NCBI GenBank assembly: GCA_017893485.1
Contig: CM030359.1
Coordinates: forward strand, 28,338,430-28,402,429
From: Hemerocallis citrina
Taxonomy: Eukaryota > Streptophyta > Magnoliopsida > Asparagales > Asphodelaceae
Length of the DNA stretch: 64,000 nucleotides
Direction of reading: 5' to 3'
The position numbers and the translations under genes were made by a program. Positions 11,456 through 19,373 of the stretch are shown here, piece after piece; within the stretch, counting starts at the first letter, position 1; each line of letters opens with the position of its first letter. The notes under the pieces are model-generated. The model searched no databases. It had not been told where the DNA came from and saw only the letters and a list, made by a program, of their open reading frames with translations.

Positions 11456-12079
11456 ATGTTCTCTTTGTGCCCGTCTCGGGTCGAGGTCGATAAAAAATAT
11501 AGGCCCGTTAAACTGGGTCGCTCTCTTTGCTCTCCCTCTTTCTCGTTGGACCATTCGTCTTGTTGCCCCGCCCCGTTCCTGGTTTGTTTCAGGTGCCTTC
11601 TTCCTGGGCATTTTCAACGAGAGTGCGTGAACAAAATGAAGTGCTTCTTTTGTGACAAGCAAGGGCACTCACGCAGGCGATGTTATTCCCTTCAAAAACT
11701 TCTTGGTTTACCCAGAGGCAAACCATTACCGGCCAAGCTTCTCTTATATCTTAACTATCCTCTCTTAAAAGGCAAGGTTATTGCATGTTCGGAGAGGAAC
11801 TTTAGTTTTGAGTCTAAAAATATTTTTGACCCCACTGCAGATGTTCCTTATCCTGATACGAACTCTCTCAATGATCTCACAGATTGTGATGCATCTTCTG
11901 GCACTCTTCAGATTCCCAATATTGCTAGTATGTTTAAGGATCGTAAGGGTCATTCGAAACTTGTTTCCTTCCCTCGGTTGGGTTCTTATCAGACTCGTCC
12001 CCATTCAAAAGTTATGGGGCCAACGCTGCTTACAAGTCTGGATAAGGATCATGTTTTGACTACAATACACATGTGTTAG
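11456..12079 (+). pseudogene. LINE ORF1-like protein with two zinc knuckles, 3'-truncated
   Basis: 207 codons from ATG. Two CCHC knuckles sit back to back at about residues 44-72: CFRCLLPGHFQREC and CFFCDKQGHSRRRC, typical of nucleic-acid-binding ORF1 proteins of plant LINEs. The C-terminal part carries FKDRKGHSKLVSFPRLGS, shared with the minus-strand fragment at 9700-10275. After TAG at 12077 no LINE ORF2 or 3' end is seen, so the element is cut here. An LTR gag origin is less likely because no capsid or pol motif is near. Confidence 0.6.
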
Positions 12080-12737
12080 GACTCATATCATGACACTGCC
12101 ATGTAAATGGAAAGTTGGACATTTTAGAATCACGAACCGATACTAGCTTCATATCTACATGAACCACTTATATAGATTATATAGCAGTAAAATCTTGGAT
12201 TGAATCTAAACATAGGAAAACTTGGATTGGTCCTGAACTTAGAATTATTTTGTCGCGTGTCCGCATCCTGACCAGCCGTCTCATTAATAACAACTAATAA
12301 TTTACACGTTCAATGCACGTTATAACAATTTCAAAAAATAAAAATAAAAATTTTGACGTAGGAAGAATTTGAATCAGAAACCACTTTTATATTAGTTATG
12401 TACGTGTGTTGCACATGTTGATAGAATGACAAAATAACAAATGACACTAAGGCATTTTTCCCATTGTAATATTAGAGATTAGAGATTAGAGATTAGAGAT
12501 ATAACAATAAAAAATGTATACTCTCTTTTAGTAAGAGCTACTACTGGCCTTATCTATTCCATCATTGTGAAGTATATTTAAATTGCCCATTGTTGTATTC
12601 TCAGATTCTCTCGACACATGCCACAAAGTATAGTATAGTTGTTATGCACGTAATAATTTAGCGTTTGAAGTTGTTGGTTGATTTGTTTATGAGAAAGAAT
12701 ACAAAATTTGTACATGTTGGATTCCATGTTCCCCAAA
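12080..12737. other. Unassigned AT-rich stretch with a heptamer repeat
   Basis: Contains a short tandem repeat of agagatt (about 12473-12500), preceded by aaatgacactaaggcatttttccc, which resembles aaatgacactaagcttttctcc at 42271 on the same strand. Both could be reversed Helitron 5' ends, but I cannot set borders. No gene seen. Confidence 0.4.
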
Positions 12738-14035
12738 GTTGCAAGCAAGAGTTAGATTCTATGAGACAGAGATTTATGCATAATGCATATATAATATATT
12801 TTAATCAGGAAAGATATGAAGAAAGCCTAACACCAATAATAAAGCATGCGCCTTAAAAGTTGTGACATATTCCACTACATATAATAAAATTGAGAAGTAA
12901 TAAGAGAAAAAAATATCATATGAAAATATACAGCCAAGTCTAGTGCAAGTCCCTATATGCATGCTTTAATATCCAGCACTTATTATTGTTGAGCACAAAT
13001 TTCATACGGGACCATTGTTTCAGAAATTAAACCACATATGATGCACGTACTGTATCAAGAATAATCTTTACTATTTTAATGGGAGAGTTGGGGTTTGTAA
13101 CAAACAAATCCTAAGTCCCTAACTTTATAACTATATAAACACATATAATACATGTCTAAACTATATCTAACAAATATAAATGTGCACCGCACGTGTAGTC
13201 CCAAATCAAAATATTTCAAATATAAACTAATTTTTTTTCTTATTCGATATATATTCATTTAATTTGATGACTTTACTTTTTATAGATGTGCATCGCACGT
13301 ACATTATTTATATATCTCTACTATTTTAATAGGAGAGTTGGGATTTGTAACAAACAAATCCTAACTTTACAACTATATAAACACGTATAATACACGTTCA
13401 AACTATATTCAACAAATATAAATCTGCATCGCACGTGTAATCCAAATCAAAATATTCACATATAAATTATTTTTTTTCTTATTCCATATATATTCATTTA
13501 ATTCGACGACTTTACTTTTTGTAGACGTACATTGCACATACATTATACTAGTTAATGAGTAATGAAAGACTTGAAGCACAAGATGAAAACACTATGGTTT
13601 AACTAGAACTTCAACAGTTACAAGACAGATACAAATTTGCACTCTGGGACTACAGTCCATTCAAATTAGAACATTCCAAGACTAATGCTTCATTTAAAGT
13701 ATGAACATGCTTTGTTTAAATGGCGATGATGTTGATACATGATAGACAAAAACCGAACGAGGAATAAAACTAAAACAACAGTTCGACTTCTTCTCTTTTT
13801 TTTTTCACAATATTTTCAATCTCGTACCTCTCCCTTTCATCTTATCTTGTGAAAGCCGAAGCGCAAATGGTCAACAGGTCCATATAAATATTACAAAAAT
13901 GAGAAGAAAGTCTTCAATTTTCGATTTTTTAAACCAAAATGACCCACTTTTTGAAAGTATTTACGAAACAGACTCACTTTCGAAAGTATTTACCAAAACA
14001 ACTCACTTACTATATGAGATAGCAAATTTGGTTAA
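12738..14035. repeat. Segmental duplication copy 1, left flank
   Basis: Matches 50197-51295 apart from insertions, for example 'tgaagaaagcctaacaccaa', 'catacgggaccattgtttca' and 'cttcatttaaagtatgaaca'. It lacks the 271 bp MITE of copy 2 and has the Helitron dimer that copy 2 lacks. Near 13930-14010 is a short tandem motif, 'gaaagtatttac(g/c)aaa'. No gene is seen. Confidence 0.8.
13065..13551 (+). mobile_element. Non-autonomous Helitron, tandem dimer
   Basis: Two units, 13065-13314 and 13315-13551, each start with TC (tcttta / tctctactattttaat(g/a)ggagag) and run through the same body. The second ends in a hairpin-like acgtacattgcacata followed by cattatactag, so the 3' end is CTAG and the next base is T. 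The homologous place in copy 2 (near 50804) reads agaataat/aaatgag with nothing inserted, as expected of A|T insertion without target duplication. No Rep/helicase is encoded. Confidence 0.78.
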
Positions 14036-14249
14036 AACCTCATCGCTATTTGAAATAGCGAGTCTATGATTATGTGTTTCTCCACACTTTGGAGAAAAAT
14101 TAAAAAATTATCAAGTTCAGACTCGCTATTTCCGATAACGAGTGTGTTTGTACCACACTCGCTAACTGAGATAGCGAGTGTACGACCTTGAAGAAAAATA
14201 GCAAGTTTATACTCGCTATCTCAGATAACATGTGATTTTGTATCGCACT
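14031..14249. repeat. Cluster of TCGCTAT palindromes
   Basis: Four imperfect palindromes of the type tcgctatctgagatagcga occur near 14043, 14124, 14159 and 14211, with a half copy (gagatagcaa) at 14021. The same motif forms an array at 49503-49795. No coding sequence. Element D1 starts right after, at 14250. Confidence 0.7.
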
Positions 14250-14470
14250 TGTAACCCCCCGTTTTTCCTTTTCTTGTATTTTGGATGTTTTTTTTTCTTT
14301 CTTTTCTGAGTATTTATTCATATTGTATTCTTCTATTCATTCTGAACCATGTAATTGTCTTCGTTCTCAATAATCTATTCTGTCTTGCCTTCAATTCAGT
14401 TTATGGCCTTGAATATTCTTGATTTAATTTTTCTGTCAAATTATTGTCTTCAGTTGAATGAATTAATTCT
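14250..14470 (+). repeat. D1 5' LTR, left piece
   Basis: Starts tgtaaccccccg, a Ty3-type TG terminus; interrupted at 14470|25878 by element B. The bases before B (attct) and after it (atttt) differ at one of five positions and are its probable target duplication. Confidence 0.65.
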
Positions 14471-17400
14471 TGTAATACCCTGATTTTTCATTTAATGGAA
14501 AATTATTTATTTTGCACGTAGTGTGCACGTGCAATATTTTGGTTAATATTTTCATCAAGATGAGTAATGATATTTTAATATGTGCTTTTAATTATTTTAT
14601 ACAAAAGCCATATTTTAATTGGATGAAAAGCCTTTTTCTTTTAAAAGCCCAAAATGTAATTCATTTATTTTATTTTAAAATAACTATTTTGGCCCATAAA
14701 CTAAAGTCCATGGACTATTTTTATACAATTTGTCATGTAGAATACAATTTAAAGACTATATTATTTTTACATCAAAAATTTAATGCACAATTTTTGGGCC
14801 TAGTGGCATGCACGTGCATTGCACGTACACGTGCAAAATGCATTCTTTCTTGTTGGCCGGTCGTAACTTTTGGAGGGAAACTCAAATTTTGAGTTGTGAT
14901 CATGGTGTGGTGGTTACTTAGATGTGGGTAGTTATTGCAACTCCTACTTTCATCCTAACTCTCCATCCTACAACCAACCAATTGATCTAGCCATTTATTT
15001 CCCTTGATTTTTAGTATAAATACCCCCCCCCCCCCCCCCCCCCCCCCCGGGATAGTTATCCTGGTGCCTATTAATCTTTCCAAACCTATAGTCTAAGTTT
15101 CATTATCTAGTAGTATTTTTGTGAGTTAAAAGATTGAGTGTGTGTGGGCTTGATCATGCAACACCAAGAAGAAAGAGAGGCCGGCTATTCAAGGAGGAAA
15201 CTTTCGGTTTGGTGTGCTCGGGTTAGAGGCTTGTGCGCGCGTGTACAAGGAGGAGAAGCATTTCGTTGCAAGGACATTCGTCTAGGAGATCACTAGTGTA
15301 CTTTCTTTAACAAGGTGGGTAAATTTTCCATGTTTCTAATTAGGAATGCATGCTAGAATGAATTGAATGAACGAAGCATGAAAATAATTGATAAGAGTAC
15401 ACATTTAATTGGAAAATGACCTATTGATTGATTGATATAAGGATGTGCAATTGTATGTGGTTCTATTAGTAATGACATTGTAAAAAAACTGCAAATGGCC
15501 TGTACAGTCGACCGTCAGGTGGACAAGTCGACTGGTACGAGGCGGGTGTTTTCTCATGATTTCTAAATTACAATCCTTATTAAGACTAAAGATTTAGTTG
15601 TGTATGTGTATGCAAACTGAAGTGCTAGAACGATTGATTTAGAAAATATGAATGGATGAAAAAGAACTAGTGATGATTAGAGAACTGGTAATGTGAACAG
15701 TCGACTGGCTTATTGAAATGAAGTATGTACAGTCCAGAGTTTCATGAAACGATGTATTTTAATGTGATGTTCTAGTGTGTTAAATTGAGATTAGTATTCA
15801 TCTCTGCAAGTAAATGATGAGTAAATGAAAGTGCATGCTTAGCATTTCTTTTGAAAAAAGAAACACTAGTTATGTGAAATTTACATTTAATTGAAACCAC
15901 GTTGGGATGTTAGTAAACAGATAAGAAATTACATGTTATGTTGGCACGAATATAATGTAATATGTGAATTGAAGAACGGAAGGAAAGATGGTTCCTTAAT
16001 TTGGAATTTAACCAGTTCAGTCGACCGAATGCTTGTAGCAGTCGACTGTACTGAGCATGGATAGTGTATAGTTGAATCACCCAGTACAGACGACTGATTG
16101 GAATGACAGTCGACTGTTAAGCGGATGACATTTTTAGATGTGAAAAACTGCGGAACAACAGACTGGCCATGTGCAGCAGTCGACTCTTCCGAGCGATTAT
16201 TGAAGCACTTTATTTGACTGAACAAGTCGACTGGATGAGCTCCAAGTCGACTGTTCAGAGTACTTTTGGTATATCAGAAATTCTATGATTTATTTATAAT
16301 AAAGGTTATGAATCTCATGTTGATTATTGGTTATGACAGTAAATTCTATTTGTCTTTGTGTGAATTTACAGGAAGTGAATCATTTATTAGAATTTGTGAA
16401 AGTTGTATGAATGTGAAAGCTATGAACATGAAAAAGAAAATCTAGTATGATTATGAAAAGTGAACTTATGAGCTAGTAACGCTCAATATTGGAAATTGTG
16501 AATTTGAATTGAAACAAAAGAGTAGCTAAGTCTCCCCCGGCAATTGAAAAGAAATGAAATGAATTGAAATGAAAGACCAAGGTTGGTCGTGTTTGAATGA
16601 ATGAATTAGTCCGGTTTAGTGGAGAGGCTAACCCTAGAGCTTTGATTTTGTTCATGATTCTAATAAAAACTAAGGATTAGTACATAGTGGAGACGTGATG
16701 AAAGTAGGAGAAAAACACGAGTATGATGGCCATCAGATTGGCGGCGTGAGAGTGATCCACAGGCTGCCTGCTTGATGCGTCAAGACATGGCGTGGGCACT
16801 ACTCCAGAATTATCGTCCCGGTGGTGACGCTTGTGGGGTGTTTGGTGACTGCAAGAGGATCGTGTGCCATGAAGTGAGGCTGAATTACTACAGACTGTCT
16901 TCACGATGCGTCGTGACATGACGTGGGATTCCCCTCCAGAATTTTCTGTACACGAGCTTGTACTCATAGTTCATCTAAGATACCTACCGTAGTTACAGTA
17001 GTAGATTAAGGCATGGCGAGAGATTGAACCCTATAAAGATGAAGAACGAATAAGAGGCTTGCCCTCGGACCTATGTAGTATGGGATGCATAGAATCCGAA
17101 CAAGTGCACATTAGTGTCATCTAATATAAATAATTGCATTAAGGACTAAGTGCACAATCACAACACGACATCAATAGGGTAGTCCCTTTAGTTTGAAATG
17201 TGACAAGTTTGTGTTTGCTAAATATGGAAAATTAAGTTATACTATTTCCGGCATAGAGAGGATGGCTGTGTATAATGATCGTCGGTTGAATAAACTGACG
17301 TACCCACAGTCTTATATGCAGGTAAATGGCTTGATAAATATTAAAGAGGAACAAATGCTTAAAGATTACTCAATGTTGTTGTATACTTGTTTTATTGTTG

Positions 17401-17558
17401 TAAATTTTACTTCCGCTGTGCAATGTAAAGTATAATATTGATGTAAACTCTGATGTAAAGAGAAAAGTTTAAATTTCCTTGTAAAATTGTACTAAAGGGA
17501 GCGGAAAGATCCTGTAGAACATCTCGAATTCAGTGTATTTGGGATCCGGGGCATTACA
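14471..17558 (+). repeat. 5' LTR of element B
   Basis: A TATA box (tataaata, 15015-15022) is followed directly by 26 C residues (15023-15048). Near 14805-14835 is gcacgtgcattgcacgtaca. GTCGAC palindromes lie at 15507-16251, mostly in pairs. The conserved U5 block 'cttgccctcggacctatgta' is at about 17057, a GTCGGTTG...AAACTGAC hairpin at 17281-17299, and the end is gcattaca. Confidence 0.92.
15005..15050 (+). promoter_or_regulatory. LTR promoter TATA box and C-tract of element B
   Basis: tagtataaatac at 15012-15023 is a good plant TATA box; transcription would begin about 30 bases on, just within or after the 26-base C-tract. The 3' LTR has tataaat at 23334 with an interrupted C-run. The homopolymer length may include assembly error. 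Confidence 0.65.
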
Positions 17559-17561
17559 GAG

Positions 17562-17581
17562 TGGTATCAGAGCCACGTTTC
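17562..17581 (+). other. Primer-binding site, tRNA-iMet (element B)
   Basis: tggtatcagagccacgtttc, three bases after the LTR end; one mismatch to the same site of element A. Confidence 0.9.
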
Positions 17582-17727
17582 TACGCTTTCCACACTTGTA
17601 CAAATTTATAGGGGACGACACCCTAGGAGTGGACATTAGAGTGTGTGTTTGAGTCTAGAGATTTAAATGTAAGTGACTTACATTTGTGTTGCTCTAAGAC
17701 TTATGCTTCTTTCTCCCTATTTCTAAG

Positions 17728-18126
17728 ATGGCTGACCACTTCGACCCTGCTGGAGACGACGACTGGCATATCATTGAGGAAGAGTACCATCCTGGACAGG
17801 CAGATTTCGAGGACGAGTACTATCCAGGGCAAGCAGATTCTGATGGAGAAGAATGGCCTGAATCCCGAGAGATCACCCCACCTCCGGATTCATCTGATGA
17901 CTCTTCTTCTGACGAAGAAGAAGAACCAGTTCCAAATAGTCTTGTGACTTCTCTTCAGAGGCAGGTAGAAATACTACGAGAGAGAGTCGGATTATTGGAG
18001 GCTCAGCTGGCGAAGTGTAAGGACGACTATTCTGTTCTCAGTCACCGTATATGGGAACTCGAGAAGAGGAAGAATCTGACCGATGTGCTGAAGGATGAAG
18101 TTGATGAACTACGAGGAGAATTTTGA
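17728..18126 (+). CDS. Extra ORF upstream of gag (acidic, coiled-coil protein)
   Basis: 132 codons from an ATG in the element leader, 173 nt before gag and in its own frame. The first half is highly acidic and contains a repeated PGQAD(S/F) motif (residues about 21-36) and SSDEEEE; the second half, from about residue 70, is a heptad-type coiled coil (LQRQVEILRERVGLLEAQL, then VLSHRIWELEKRKNL). No enzyme motif or known domain was recognised. A broken homologue precedes gag in element A with the same order of parts. Ogre elements also have an ORF before gag, but I see no reason to equate them. A structural or RNA-related role is inference. Confidence 0.7.
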   Translation: MADHFDPAGDDDWHIIEEEYHPGQADFEDEYYPGQADSDGEEWPESREITPPPDSSDDSSSDEEEEPVPNSLVTSLQRQVEILRERVGLLEAQLAKCKDDYSVLSHRIWELEKRKNLTDVLKDEVDELRGEF

Positions 18127-18299
18127 GAAGCGAAGAGGAACCGTAGGAGTTAGACTGTTATAGCTTCTACTATCTTTCATTCTGATGTCAAGGAATGTTT
18201 TTCAATTCGAATGTATAAAGTTTGGAATTTAATGAAATGTAAGTTGATTTAAAATTCATGTCTTATACTTCGAATTTAATAGATCTTTTGCATTAGAAT

Positions 18300-19304
18300 A
18301 TGGCTAGAAGAGGAGCTAGAAACGGGGAAGGTTTGGATCTGGAAACGGAACTTGCGAGGTTCTATCAGACGCTCAACACCGTGGCTATGAACCAAGGAAG
18401 GGGGCCTGCGAATCCGGTGCCCGAAGCGATTAAACTAGTGGAATCGTTTAAGCGAATGAAACCACCTGTATTCGAAGGGAAGTCAGACCCTGATGCGGCT
18501 GACAACTGGATTCGTCAAGTGGAGACAATCTTTGAAGTGTTGGAGACCCCTGAAGGCAGTAAGGTCAAGTTGGCGACTCTGCAATTTGAGAAGGACGCGG
18601 CTGTGTGGTGGCAGTCGATGAAGGGGACCATGGGAGGTATAGTGCTTGGCTGGGAGGAATTTCTGGAAGAATTCCGTAGTCACTATTTCCCCTCCGATGT
18701 TCAAGAGAAGAAGGCTATGGAGTTTCTATCGCTACAACAAGGTAGCATATCAGTGAGAGAGTATGAGACTAAGTTTACTCAGCTCTCCAAGTATGCGCCT
18801 GAACTAGTGATAGATGAGGCTAAGAAGGCTCGTAAGTTTGAGCATGGATTGAGGCCAAGCTTGAGGTCCTGGATGATACCTCTTGGTATCAGAAGATTTG
18901 ACAAGTTGGTCAAGAGAGCAGCAGCGACGGAAGCAGATATGGAGCAGTTTCATGTTGTTCAGAACCGGAGGAACAACCGGCAGTCTGGGAAGAGGCCCGC
19001 CAATTCTGGGAGTTTCAAGGGGCAACCATCTGCACAAAGGTTCAAACCGACAGGGGCGAATGCTATTAGTGTGGCTGGAGGATCTGGGAACAATGTGGTG
19101 AGACCTCCTGCGGTGACTTGCTACAACTGTGGTGAAATGGGACCTTTCCAATCTCAATGCTCCAAGCCACGGAATGGTAGTCGCAATGCACCAACGCAGC
19201 AGACTGGGAAGAGGCCGTATCAACCAGGGCGAGTTTTTGCCTTGACAGAAGCTGATGCTGATGAGGTTGATCATGTCATCACTGGTACGAGGGCTGATGT
19301 TTAG
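18300..19304 (+). CDS. gag: Element B Gag
   Basis: 334 codons, open from ATG to TAG. The capsid-type gag domain occupies about residues 45-200 (ESFKRMKPPVFEGK, NWIRQVETIFEVLE, WWQSMKG, EFRSHYFPSDVQEKKAM, SVREYETKFTQLSKYAPE). A single zinc knuckle near residue 275, CYNCGEMGPFQSQC, has P in place of the histidine, so metal binding is doubtful. The last ten residues before TAG (…ITGTRADV) come from the putative intron; if it is spliced, gag runs from ITG straight into pol. It assembles the particle in the cytoplasm in related elements. Confidence 0.9.
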   Translation: MARRGARNGEGLDLETELARFYQTLNTVAMNQGRGPANPVPEAIKLVESFKRMKPPVFEGKSDPDAADNWIRQVETIFEVLETPEGSKVKLATLQFEKDAAVWWQSMKGTMGGIVLGWEEFLEEFRSHYFPSDVQEKKAMEFLSLQQGSISVREYETKFTQLSKYAPELVIDEAKKARKFEHGLRPSLRSWMIPLGIRRFDKLVKRAAATEADMEQFHVVQNRRNNRQSGKRPANSGSFKGQPSAQRFKPTGANAISVAGGSGNNVVRPPAVTCYNCGEMGPFQSQCSKPRNGSRNAPTQQTGKRPYQPGRVFALTEADADEVDHVITGTRADV

Positions 19305-19373
19305 AGGTTTTTGTCATTTCTTTTCCCGCTGTTTAGTAAAACTGTTACGTAATGAGTGTGTATTATGTAACAG
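19285..19373 (+). other. Putative intron between gag and protease (element B)
   Basis: 89 nt, from gtacga to tattatgtaacag, T-rich in the middle. It holds the gag TAG (19302-19304) and changes frame by two bases. Removal restores the frame exactly, giving ...ITG then ELYLNG before the protease. Position and ends agree with element A (3304-3390). Confidence 0.7.

Noticed and set aside
15505..16251. GTCGAC repeats as a CRISPR-like array
   Set aside because: This is a plant LTR; spacing pairs and palindromes without uniform repeat length or spacers do not fit.
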